NCBI GenBank assembly: GCA_963757335.1
Contig: CAVWRJ010000002.1
Span: forward strand, 372,001 to 436,000
DNA: 64,000 nucleotides
Origin: DASQPA01 sp963757335
GTDB lineage: Bacteria > Acidobacteriota > Thermoanaerobaculia > Multivoradales > UBA5704
Direction of reading: 5' to 3'
How positions within the stretch are numbered: the stretch's first letter is position 1; every line of letters begins with the position of its first letter. Shown here one piece after another: positions 40,200 through 49,719 of the stretch. The translations under genes and the position numbers were made by a program. The notes under the pieces are model-generated. The model did not search any database. It was not told where the DNA came from and was given only the letters and a program-made list of their open reading frames with translations.

Positions 40200-41267
40200 C
40201 TACCGCACCCGCAGCCGCCAGATCCCGCTCCCGTGCGCCGGGAGCTTCACCTTGCGGGCCCCGGAGCTGCCGCCGAGCGGGGGGACTCCCGGAGAGACGT
40301 AGTACGGGTCAGGGGCCCCCGGCACGTTGTAGGGCCCGGCCTCGACCGGGGTCTCGCCTAAATTGTGGACGACGAGCACCGTCTCCCCCGCCGTCTGGCG
40401 CAGAAAGGCGAGGATGGGGGTGGCGGCGTTCGCCGGGGTGAGGAGGACGAGGCTCCCTTCTCGGAGGGCCTCCGAGTTGTGGCGGGCGCGGATCAGGAAG
40501 CGGTAGTGAGAGAGGAGGGAGTCGGGATCGCCGGTCTCGGCCGCGGCGGTCGCCGGCTTCCCCTTCTCCCCGGGGAGACCCAGCTCCTCGCCGTAGGAGA
40601 GGAAGGGGGCGCCGGGAAGGGTGAGGAGGACGGCGGCGGCGCTCTTCTCTCTGCCGAGCCCGTCCAACGGGTAGGCGTGGCGGTCGAGGTAGGGGGTCTC
40701 GCCGACGCCTTTGGGCGAGCGCCTCACGAGCTCGGCGAGCTGGGCGGCGATGCCGCCCGCCTGCCCCGCCTTCGCCCCCTGGACGAGGGCGGCGGCCAAA
40801 CTGGCGTCGAGGCTCTTCGGCAGCGCGGTTTCGGAAGGGGCGCTGGCTGCGGCGCTCGGGGCACTCGGCGCAAGAATCACCTTCATCCCCCGCTTGTGCG
40901 CAGCGGCGAGGAGCGCCGCCAGATCCTGGGCGCTGCCGTCCCCGGGGCTCCGGATCAGGTAGAGGGCATCGACCCCGAGGTCGCCGAAGGAGTGCGGGTT
41001 GCCGTCGTTCAAAGAGTCGAGATGGGCGATCAGCCCCTGGAGCGTCCCCTTCCCGGCACCGTTCGAGTCCTTGAAACGCCCCACGGGGACCTCGTAGAGG
41101 ACGGCTCCGGGCGCCCAGTCGTGGTCGGGGGCAGCGGAGGCAGCCGGCGGGGTCGTCGCCGCAGGGGGAGGGGGAGCGGGGTTGGCGGTACTGACGGCAG
41201 TCGAGGCAGCGACGACGAAGAGCAGGGCGAGGGCGGCGGCGGACAGGGAGGGGGCTGGGGATCGCAT
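40200..41267 (-). CDS. Exported GH13 (alpha-amylase)-like protein lacking the catalytic core
   Basis: 355 residues starting MRSPAPSLSAAALALLFVVA (signal peptide). FGDLGVDALYLIRSPGDGSA and AHKRGMKVIL match the early barrel strands of alpha-amylase family enzymes; LTLPGAPFLSYGEELGLPGE, YRFLIRARHNSEALREGSLV and ETVLVVHNLGETPVE match the last strands and C-terminal domain. The middle of the barrel with the nucleophile Asp and acid Glu is missing, replaced by an Ala-rich segment (about residues 120-185). It is short for the family (usually over 450). It is probably not an active hydrolase; it might bind glycans. It ends five bases from the convergent ugpC. Confidence 0.7.
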   Translation of the reverse strand: MRSPAPSLSAAALALLFVVAASTAVSTANPAPPPPAATTPPAASAAPDHDWAPGAVLYEVPVGRFKDSNGAGKGTLQGLIAHLDSLNDGNPHSFGDLGVDALYLIRSPGDGSAQDLAALLAAAHKRGMKVILAPSAPSAAASAPSETALPKSLDASLAAALVQGAKAGQAGGIAAQLAELVRRSPKGVGETPYLDRHAYPLDGLGREKSAAAVLLTLPGAPFLSYGEELGLPGEKGKPATAAAETGDPDSLLSHYRFLIRARHNSEALREGSLVLLTPANAATPILAFLRQTAGETVLVVHNLGETPVEAGPYNVPGAPDPYYVSPGVPPLGGSSGARKVKLPAHGSGIWRLRVR

Positions 41268-41290
41268 GGGCGGTATCTTACCGCCGGTCC

Positions 41291-41850
41291 TCAATCGTCC
41301 TCGTTCTTCTCCACCTGGATGTGGTTGATCCGCTGGTGCTCGTCGAAGTCGAGGTTGAGGCTGAAATCCTCGTCCCAGGCGAACCAGACGGCGAGCCGGC
41401 CCGGGCCGGCGGGGCGGAGCACCTCGTAGCGTTTGCCATAGAGCTTCTCCGCGCAGCGCATCGTGCAGCCCAGGGTCAGGCCGCGGCCGGTCCGGCCCAG
41501 GCGGCCGGTGGGCTTCTCGCCATAGACGTCGACCTCGACCAGGCGCTCCGGCCCGCTGCCTTCGCTCCGGGTGCGGACGGCGAGCTTGTTGCGCCCCGGC
41601 TTCTCCCAGACGTACTCGGTCTCGGCGTAGCCCGGAGGCGTGGGGGTCTTGTCGACGTGGTCGGGCGGGCCGTAGAGCTTTTCGACTCTCGGCAGGTTCC
41701 AACGGGCGAGGTCGATCCCGGCGAGGACGGTCTCCCGCCGGCCGTGAGCCCGCTTCGCCTCGGGGATCTCGTCGGCCGCGAGGCGTTGGAGGCCGAGGGC
41801 GAGGAGAGCCCATCCGGCGAGCGTGGCGGCCAGGAGAAGCCGGCGGGGCC

Positions 41851-41854
<4 letters not shown>
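41291..41854 (-). CDS. Exported hypothetical protein
   Basis: 187 residues. TTG 41854 overlaps the aminotransferase stop (TTGA) and starts LRPRRLLLAATLAGWALLAL, an N-terminal membrane or signal segment. The mature part has WNLPRVEKLYGPPDHVDKTP, YAETEYVWEKPGRNKLAVRT and VWFAWDEDFSLNLDFDEHQR, a beta-rich domain, with two cysteines (LGCTMRCAEKLYG). No family is recognised. It follows the aminotransferase in an apparent operon with the GH13-like gene downstream. Confidence 0.65.
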
Positions 41855-43167
<1,313 letters not shown>

Positions 43168-43332
43168 AGAGGGACCCTCTTGGGGTCTACTCGTTCTAGT
43201 GAGGCGGAGGGTAGAGACCGGGACGGCGCATTGCCAGCCCCCACCCCCGCGCGATAGCATCCGCAGGCCCGGTCGGGCCCGGCACTGGCCCGGACGGCGG
43301 CCGTACCCCCGCTTCCCTAAAGGAGAGACCCT

Positions 43333-44481
43333 GTGGATTTTGCCCTGACGTCCGAGCAGCGCGCCATTGCCGAGACCGCGCGGGAGTTCGCCCGCCGCGA
43401 GGTCGACCCTATCGTCGACGAGATCGACGAGAGCCAGCGCTTCCCCAGCGAGGTGATGGCGAAGGCCGGCGAGCTCGGGTTCCTCGGCATCATCTTCCCC
43501 GAGGAGTATGGCGGCGCCGGGCTGGGCTACGTCGAGTACGTGCTGGTGGTGACCGAGCTGTCCAAGGTCGACCCCTCGGTCGGCATCAGCGTCGCCGCCC
43601 ACAACTCGCTCTGCAGCAACCACATCTACAAGTTCGGCAACGAGGAGCAGAAGAAGCGCTGGCTCGTGCCGCTCGCCTCGGGCAAGAAGATCGGCGCCTG
43701 GAGCCTGACCGAGCCGGGGGCGGGGTCGGACGCCGCCGGCACCCGGAGCCGCGCCGAGAAGGTCGACGGCGGCTGGATCTTGAACGGCGCCAAGACCTTC
43801 ACCACCCACGGCAAGGTGGGGGACGTCTGCGTCGTCTTCGCCGTCACCGACACCCAGGGGCCGCGGCACCACAACATCTCCGCTTTCGTTCTCGACAAGG
43901 GGATGGAGGGCTTCCGGCCGGGGAAGAAGGAGAACAAGCTCGGCATCCGCGCCTCCGACACCTCCGAGGTCATCATGGAGAACTGCTTCGTCTCCGAGGA
44001 CCGTCTCCTGGGCGACGTCGGCGAGGGCTTCATCCAGGCGCTGGAGATCCTGGACGGCGGCCGGATCTCGATCGCCGCCCTGGGGTTGGGCACCGCCATC
44101 GGCGCCTTCGACACCGCTCTGCGCTATGCCAAGGAGCGCGAGCAGTTCGGCAAACCGATCGCCGAGTTCCAGGCCATCCAGTTCGCCCTCGCCGAGATGT
44201 CGGTCCGCATCGCCGCGGCCGAGATCCTCACCTTAGCCGCCGCCCATGCCATGGACAAGGGCGACAAGGTGTCCCGCCTCTCCTCCGAGGCCAAGCTCGC
44301 GACCGGCGAGGCGGCGGTCTTCTGCTCGGAGCGCGGGGTGCAGATCCACGGCGGCTACGGGTTCATCAAGGACTACCGGGCCGAGAAGTACTACCGGGAC
44401 GCCAAGATCTGCACCATCGGCGAGGGGACGAGCGAGATCCAGCGCCTGGTCATCGCGCGGCTGCTGATGAAGGGGCGCTGA
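43333..44481 (+). CDS. Acyl-CoA dehydrogenase
   Basis: 382 residues, GTG start with AAAGGAG. It introduces a double bond into an acyl-CoA, passing electrons to ETF. Family blocks: TSEQRAIAETAREFARREVD, LGFLGIIFPEEYGGAGLGYV, AWSLTEPGAGSDAAGTRSRA (FAD/substrate), FSAFVLDKGMEGFRPGKKEN and HGGYGFIKDYRAEKYYRDAK with CTIGEGTSEIQRLV, which contains the catalytic Glu of short/branched-chain types. It is the first gene of an operon with MeaB and methylmalonyl-CoA epimerase, so a role in branched-chain amino-acid or propionyl-CoA metabolism is likely. Confidence 0.95.
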   Translation: MDFALTSEQRAIAETAREFARREVDPIVDEIDESQRFPSEVMAKAGELGFLGIIFPEEYGGAGLGYVEYVLVVTELSKVDPSVGISVAAHNSLCSNHIYKFGNEEQKKRWLVPLASGKKIGAWSLTEPGAGSDAAGTRSRAEKVDGGWILNGAKTFTTHGKVGDVCVVFAVTDTQGPRHHNISAFVLDKGMEGFRPGKKENKLGIRASDTSEVIMENCFVSEDRLLGDVGEGFIQALEILDGGRISIAALGLGTAIGAFDTALRYAKEREQFGKPIAEFQAIQFALAEMSVRIAAAEILTLAAAHAMDKGDKVSRLSSEAKLATGEAAVFCSERGVQIHGGYGFIKDYRAEKYYRDAKICTIGEGTSEIQRLVIARLLMKGR

Positions 44482-45473
44482 TGCCGGCCGCGCTCCAGGG
44501 GGCCGAGGCGGTCGGGAGCGCCCTGGACGACCTGGTCCCCCGCCTCCTCGCCCGCGAGGCGCGGGCGGTGGCGCGGGCCATCACCCTGACCGAGGACGGC
44601 GGCCCGGCCCAGCGCGAGCTGATCGGCCGCATCTATCCCCACACCGGCCGCGCCCGGGTGGTCGGCATCACCGGTCCGCCCGGCTCCGGCAAGAGCACCC
44701 TGGTCGACCGGCTGATCCGGCTCTGCCGGCGCCGCGGCGAAACCGTCTCGGTCCTCGCCGTCGACCCCACGAGCCCCTTCACCGGCGGCGCCATCCTCGG
44801 CGACCGCATCCGGATGCAGAGCCACACGAGCGACAGCGGGGTCTTCATCCGCTCGATGGCGACCCGCGGCAACCTGGGCGGCCTCTCGCGCGCCTCGCGC
44901 GACGCCGTCGACGTCTTGGACGCCGCCGGCTTCGACTGGGTGCTCGTGGAGACCGTGGGGGTCGGCCAGGCCGAGGTCGACGTCGTGCGGAGCGTCGACA
45001 CGGTGGTCGTCGTCACCGTCCCCGGCCTGGGCGACGACATCCAGGCGATCAAGGCGGGGATCTTGGAGATCGCCGACGTCTTCGTCATCAACAAGGCCGA
45101 CCGCGAGGGGGTCGACCGCACGGTACGCGATCTCCACATGATGCTGTCGCTCGGCGAGCACGGAGCGTGGGTGCCGCCGATCTTGAAGACCGTCGCCAGC
45201 CGCGACGAGGGGGTGGCGGAGATGGCGGCGGCGATCGGGAAGCACCGGAGCTGGCTCGTCGAGAGCGGCGAGATCGAGCGGCGGCGGCGTACCCACCTGC
45301 GGCTCCGGGTCGAGATGATCTTGAAAGAACGGGTGGTGGCGACCGCCGACCGGGTGCTCGGGGTCGACCGCGAGGTCGAGCGCGGCTTCGCCCAGCATTT
45401 GGATCCCTACCGGGTGGCCGACCGGCTGTTCGCGGGGGTGGTCTCGGAGGAGAGCCGGAAGGGGGCCTCATGA
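44481..45473 (+). CDS. meaB: MeaB/ArgK-type GTPase, methylmalonyl-CoA mutase chaperone
   Basis: 330 residues, start overlapping the dehydrogenase stop (TGATG). G1 ITGPPGSGKSTLVDRLI, Mg-binding AVDPTSPFTGGAILGDRIRM, DWVLVETVGVGQAEVDVV and the NKAD base-recognition motif FVINKADREGVD are all present. It protects and reactivates the cobalamin-dependent mutase. The mutase gene is not in the window. The ATGA overlap with the epimerase gene supports co-translation. Confidence 0.95.
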   Translation: MPAALQGAEAVGSALDDLVPRLLAREARAVARAITLTEDGGPAQRELIGRIYPHTGRARVVGITGPPGSGKSTLVDRLIRLCRRRGETVSVLAVDPTSPFTGGAILGDRIRMQSHTSDSGVFIRSMATRGNLGGLSRASRDAVDVLDAAGFDWVLVETVGVGQAEVDVVRSVDTVVVVTVPGLGDDIQAIKAGILEIADVFVINKADREGVDRTVRDLHMMLSLGEHGAWVPPILKTVASRDEGVAEMAAAIGKHRSWLVESGEIERRRRTHLRLRVEMILKERVVATADRVLGVDREVERGFAQHLDPYRVADRLFAGVVSEESRKGAS

Positions 45474-45904
45474 TCCGCGGCGTCGACCACATCGGCATCG
45501 CCGTCGCCTCGATCGCGGAGGGGAGGAAGCTCTACGAGGCGATGGGCCTCCACGTCGAGGCGATCGAGGAGGTGCCGGAAGAGGGGGTGCGGGTGGCCTT
45601 CATCCCGCTCGGCGCCACCCGCATCGAGCTCCTGGAGCCGACCTCGGCCGAGTCCCCGATCGCCAAGTTCCTCGCCAAACGCGGCCCCGGCATCCACCAT
45701 CTCTGTCTGGCGAGCAACGAGCTCGACGCCGACGACGCGGCGCTCCGGGCGGCCGGGGTCCAGCTCCTGCGGCCGGAGCCCACGAGGGGCGCCGGCGGCA
45801 CCCGGGTGCAGTTCGTCCACCCCAGGAGCGCCGGGGGCGTGCTCCTCGAACTGTCGGAGCCCGGCCCGGACGGCCCGAAAACTCACGGAGAGCACGGCCA
45901 GTGA
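45470..45904 (+). CDS. mce: Methylmalonyl-CoA epimerase
   Basis: 144 residues with two vicinal-oxygen-chelate halves: RGVDHIGIAVASIAEGRKLY and GATRIELLEPTSAESPIAKF, then KRGPGIHHLCLASNELDADD and GGVLLELSEP. The metal ligands His (DHIG, HHLC) and Glu (LLELSE) are present. It converts the S to the R form of methylmalonyl-CoA for the mutase. The start overlaps meaB and the stop overlaps the next gene's GTG (GTGA). Confidence 0.92.
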   Translation: MIRGVDHIGIAVASIAEGRKLYEAMGLHVEAIEEVPEEGVRVAFIPLGATRIELLEPTSAESPIAKFLAKRGPGIHHLCLASNELDADDAALRAAGVQLLRPEPTRGAGGTRVQFVHPRSAGGVLLELSEPGPDGPKTHGEHGQ

Positions 45905-46251
45905 TCCGCTCGGGGACCATCGTCATCGTCCATCTCATCAACCCGACGGAGAAGTTCTGGGGCGTCCTCCACGACCTCGGAGTGGCGGGGGTGACGCTCC
46001 GCGGCATCAACGTGTCGAGCTTCGACGACTGGATGTCCCAGGCGGCCCGGCGGGTGGATCAGACCCTCGGCCTCTCGACCATGTTCGTCCCCCTCTTCCG
46101 GGTCGAGCGGATCTTCCTCGACGAGCCGGTGGGAGCGGTCGAGAGCTACCGCGAGCGCTTCGGCCGCCGGGTCGGGGTCTCGGTCGAGACCTACATCGGC
46201 CTCCGCAAGGAGGACCGGACGGAGGACGGCGACTCCGAGGTGCCCTCGTAG
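45901..46251 (+). CDS. Conserved hypothetical in the methylmalonyl operon
   Basis: 116 residues, GTG start overlapping the epimerase stop. It begins IRSGTIVIVHLINPTEKFWG with VLHDLGVAGVTLRGINVSSF next, and ends with EPVGAVESYRERFGRRVGVS then an acidic tail. The fold appears alpha/beta; no cysteines are present. Because it is translationally coupled to the acyl-CoA genes it may regulate or assist that pathway. Family unknown to me. Confidence 0.75.
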   Translation: MIRSGTIVIVHLINPTEKFWGVLHDLGVAGVTLRGINVSSFDDWMSQAARRVDQTLGLSTMFVPLFRVERIFLDEPVGAVESYRERFGRRVGVSVETYIGLRKEDRTEDGDSEVPS

Positions 46252-46263
46252 GGCCCAGATCTC

Positions 46264-47463
46264 CTACGCGCCCATCCGCCCCTGCGCCACCGCCAGCCAG
46301 CCCTTCAGATACTCGCCCTGAGGATGGGTGACGGCGACCGGGTGATCGGGGGCGGCGCTCAAGGGGGCTAAGAGGGCGAGGCGGACGCCGGCCTCGACCG
46401 CGGCGGCGAAGAGGATCTGACGGAAGAGCTTGGCGTCCACCGCTCCGCTGCAACTGAAGGTGAGGAAGAGGCCGCCCGGGGCCAGGTGCTCGAGGGCAAG
46501 GCGGTTCAAATCCTTGTAGGCGCGGGCCGCGGCGTCCAGGTCGGCGCGCTTGCGGACGAGGGGGGGCGGATCGCAGATCACCAGGTCGTAGAGCTCGGTC
46601 CTCTCGCGGAGATCCTCGAAGACGTTCGCCTTCACCCACTGGCCGCGGTCCTCGGGAATCCCGTTCGCCTGGTAGTGGCGCCGGCCGCGCTCGATCAGCT
46701 TGGCCGAGGACTCGACGTGCACCACCCGGGTGGCGCCACCGCGCAGAGCATAGAGGCCGGCGGCCCCCGAGTGGGCGAAGAGGTCGAGCACCGCTCGGCC
46801 TCCGGAAAGCCTCTCGACCAGGCGCCGGTTCTCCCGCTGGTCGCAGTAGAAGCCGGTCTTCTGTCCCGCATCCAGATCGGCGGTGAAGGCGAGCCCCGAC
46901 TCCCGGAAGTCGACCTCCGCCGGCACCGGGCCGGCGATCACCTCGTTCTCCCGGGAGAGCCCCTCGGCGCGCCGGGCGGGGAGATCGTTCGACTGCAGGA
47001 CCACCGTTCCCGGGAACGCCTCGGCGAGCGCCGCGTAGGCCTCGCCGCGGAGCGCCTCGAGGCCCGCCGCCGTCACCTGGCTGACGAGGACGTCGCCGTA
47101 GCGGTCGACCGTCCAGCCCGGCAGGCCGTCCCCCTCGGCGTTCAAGAGGCGGTAGCCGGTGGTGTCGGGGGGAAGGACGGCCTGGCGGAGGGCCGCCGCC
47201 TCGGCGAGGCGAGCGGCGAAAAACCGGCGGTCGATCGCCGCCGGCTCCCCCTCCCCCCAGGTGAGCATGCGGACCCGAATCTGGGAGCGCGGGCTGTAGA
47301 GACCTACCCCCAGCGGCCGGCCGGCGGCGTCGACGACGCGCGCCAGCGGGGCCTCGTGCGACCCCTCGGCGCGCGCCACCGAACCCGAGAACAGCCAGGG
47401 GTGGCCGTCGTGGACCGACTTCTCCCGCCCCGGGTGGAGGACGACCCGGACCGCGCTACCCAC
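46264..47463 (-). CDS. Class I rRNA large-subunit methyltransferase, RlmI-like with PUA domain
   Basis: 399 residues. N-terminal PUA domain (HPGREKSVHDGHPWLFSGSV), a linking domain (IRVRMLTWGEGEPAAIDRRF), then the methyltransferase: FYCDQRENRRLVE, motif I VLDLFAHSGAAGLYALRGGA, VVHVESSAKLIERGR, motif IV DLVICDPPPLVRKR and LTFSCSGAV near the end. This is the organisation of RlmI and relatives, which methylate C5 of cytosine in 23S rRNA. The GTG start overlaps the upstream gene's stop. The exact target base is not decided by sequence. Confidence 0.9.
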   Translation of the reverse strand: MGSAVRVVLHPGREKSVHDGHPWLFSGSVARAEGSHEAPLARVVDAAGRPLGVGLYSPRSQIRVRMLTWGEGEPAAIDRRFFAARLAEAAALRQAVLPPDTTGYRLLNAEGDGLPGWTVDRYGDVLVSQVTAAGLEALRGEAYAALAEAFPGTVVLQSNDLPARRAEGLSRENEVIAGPVPAEVDFRESGLAFTADLDAGQKTGFYCDQRENRRLVERLSGGRAVLDLFAHSGAAGLYALRGGATRVVHVESSAKLIERGRRHYQANGIPEDRGQWVKANVFEDLRERTELYDLVICDPPPLVRKRADLDAAARAYKDLNRLALEHLAPGGLFLTFSCSGAVDAKLFRQILFAAAVEAGVRLALLAPLSAAPDHPVAVTHPQGEYLKGWLAVAQGRMGA

Positions 47464-49654
47464 GCGCCCCGGGCTTCGCCACCAGGAAGGGGATGGAGCT
47501 CGTCTGCCGGGCCCCGCCGCCAGCGCTGAGAGTCACCTGCAGCCGGTACTCGCCGGGCGACAGCTGCGGCGCCTTGAAGCTCGCCGTCAGCCGGTCGGGG
47601 TTGGCGGCGCCACCGCGCTCGCGGTCGGTCACCGTGAAGTCCGCCGCCTGCAACTCCTTGCCGTCGGCGCCCAGCACCTTGGCGTCGGCCTTCACCTCGC
47701 CCTCGCCCAGGTTGTAGACGACGAGCGAGAGCTGCGCGTTCTGCCCGGCGCTCACCACCGGCCGCGAGGACGGGATGAAGGGCTGCTCCCGGAGCATGAA
47801 CGGATAGGGCGCATCCTGGGAGCCGGTGGCGCGCTTGGCCTCGCGGGTCATCAGCCAGCGGCCCGCCGGCTCGGAGAAGAAGGGAGGGAGGAGGACCGGA
47901 CCGGCCGCCTGGGCGAAGGCCGGCACCTTGACCGGCACCACCCGCAGGCTGTACGCCCCGGTCTTGCCGTTCCTCACCATCACCCGCAGGGAGTAGTCGC
48001 CGGGCGGCAGGTCCAGATGGCCGAAGAACTTGAGGCCGCTCGATTTCAACTGGGGGCCGACCTTCGAGAGGTCGAGCCCCAGGGTCTGCGAGAAGAAGTC
48101 GCGCACCGCCCCCGTCGAATCGAGGGCATAGGCGTAGACCTCGGTCGGGGCCACCTCCCCCTGCTGGTTGGCGAGGAGGCCCGGGCCGTCGATCTCCATC
48201 ACCACCGGCACGTAGGCGGTCGGCCCGGTGTTCAAATGGAAGGGCGCGGCCAGAACCGACATGCCGATCGTCCCCCCCTCGGCGCCGCCGACGATGGTAT
48301 CGGCCGCGTTCAGGAGCCGCTCCAGGGGGTTCTTCTGGGCGAACGGCCGGGGGGCGAAGTAGCCGGGCTTGACGACCACCCGCGCGCCGCGCGGCGCGTT
48401 TTTCAAGTTGACGCTGATCTTGTGGTAGGCGCCGTCGAGCTTCAGGTCGTCGGGCTGCAGGGTGAGCACGTAGGTGACGCTCGTCCGCTTGAGCATCGCC
48501 CCCATGGCGGCGCCCAGGTCGTTCCAGTTCTCGTACAGCTCGCCGCCGGTCGACTTCGCCATATTGAACAGGGCTTCCTTGCCGTTGGGCCGCGTGTAGC
48601 CCTGGTCGCCCGAGCCGCGGAGGCCGCCGATGTCCACCGCCTGGATGACGCAGTCGGCGCGCCTGAAAGCGTCGAACATCTTCTCCAGGCGGTCCAGGGT
48701 CCGGGAGTCGCCGGTGTGCGCCTCGGTGTCGACCGCCCAGGGGGTCGTCTCCTTGGTCTGGTTGTACTGCTGGGTCTCCGTCGCATCCGTGGTGCCGGTC
48801 AAGAGCGAGCTGTCGAACCCTTCCGAGAGGTAGACGACGAACTTGCGGCCCTCGACGTTCCCCATCATCCGGGCGAGGTCGGCGAGCGACTGGGAGAGGG
48901 CGACGACGCGGGTGACCTGATTCTGCCGGTCCTGGCGCGCCGTGGCTTCGGAGAGGCCCTTCAAGGTGTCCAAGAGCTCCGCCTCGATGCCGGACTTGTC
49001 GATCTTGGAGTCGGCGGCCGAAGCGCGGCTCTTCGAAACCGGGTTGCTCGCCGCGCTCAATTCCGACGCATAGACCAGGCGGAGCGGGTCCGCCGCCTGG
49101 GTGCGCTCGAGCGGCTGGACCACCCCCAGGGTGTCGATCGCCGAGGCGATCTGCCGCCGGTCGGCGGTGAACCCCAGGGCGAGCTGCGGCCCCTTGGTGG
49201 CGCTGTAGGTGGCGACCGCGACGAGGTCGGTCGGGTGGAGCGACTTGGTGACCAGGTCCGCCGCCGCCTGGCGGGCCTTCAAGACCGACTTGGGCTCCGA
49301 GAAGGTGAGGTCGAAGAGGAGGAGGAAGTGCCGCCGGGCCGCGATCGGCAGGGGCGCCGGCGCCGCGTCGGGCTGGGTGAGGGCGACGGAGAGGTCGACG
49401 ACGTCGAAGCCCGTGATCTTGAGCTTCTTGCGCCCCTCGGAGACCTCGAAGTCGGCGGCGGTCAGGCCGCGGACCGGCTCGCCGTCCTTGACGACCTCGA
49501 CCGGCACCTCGACGGCGACGACGTTGGTGGCCTCGCCGCTGAACCGCTCGGCAGCCGCCAGGGGGGCACCCGCAGCCCCCGCGGCGAGGAGGAGCGCCAG
49601 GGCGAGGGCCGTTCCCGTGGCTGGCGCTTTAGGCATCGGAGGTGTCGCGGACAT
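47456..49654 (-). CDS. Secreted VWA-domain protein 1
   Basis: 732 residues; ATG 49654 follows GGGGGAT. A signal peptide (ATGTALALALLLAAGAAGAP) is followed by a short beta domain with VVAVEVPVEVVKDGEPVRGL then TAADFEVSEGRKKLKITGF. The VWA domain (about residues 80-390) starts RRHFLLLFDLTFSEPKSVLK (metal site D-x-T-x-S) and includes VAVATYSATKGPQLALGFTA and GRKFVVYLSEGFDSSLLTG, and ends with SVTYVLTLQPDDLKLDGAYH. C-terminal parts are beta sandwiches. It is one of three tandem paralogues and is probably a periplasmic or surface protein. The family is frequent in Acidobacteriota. The gene overlaps the methyltransferase by eight bases. Confidence 0.88.
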   Translation of the reverse strand: MSATPPMPKAPATGTALALALLLAAGAAGAPLAAAERFSGEATNVVAVEVPVEVVKDGEPVRGLTAADFEVSEGRKKLKITGFDVVDLSVALTQPDAAPAPLPIAARRHFLLLFDLTFSEPKSVLKARQAAADLVTKSLHPTDLVAVATYSATKGPQLALGFTADRRQIASAIDTLGVVQPLERTQAADPLRLVYASELSAASNPVSKSRASAADSKIDKSGIEAELLDTLKGLSEATARQDRQNQVTRVVALSQSLADLARMMGNVEGRKFVVYLSEGFDSSLLTGTTDATETQQYNQTKETTPWAVDTEAHTGDSRTLDRLEKMFDAFRRADCVIQAVDIGGLRGSGDQGYTRPNGKEALFNMAKSTGGELYENWNDLGAAMGAMLKRTSVTYVLTLQPDDLKLDGAYHKISVNLKNAPRGARVVVKPGYFAPRPFAQKNPLERLLNAADTIVGGAEGGTIGMSVLAAPFHLNTGPTAYVPVVMEIDGPGLLANQQGEVAPTEVYAYALDSTGAVRDFFSQTLGLDLSKVGPQLKSSGLKFFGHLDLPPGDYSLRVMVRNGKTGAYSLRVVPVKVPAFAQAAGPVLLPPFFSEPAGRWLMTREAKRATGSQDAPYPFMLREQPFIPSSRPVVSAGQNAQLSLVVYNLGEGEVKADAKVLGADGKELQAADFTVTDRERGGAANPDRLTASFKAPQLSPGEYRLQVTLSAGGGARQTSSIPFLVAKPGARG

Positions 49655-49719
49655 GAAATCCCCCTTTCGGACTCTCAATGGAAACGCTCGCGCAATTACA
49701 GGGTTCGAAAGACTCTACC

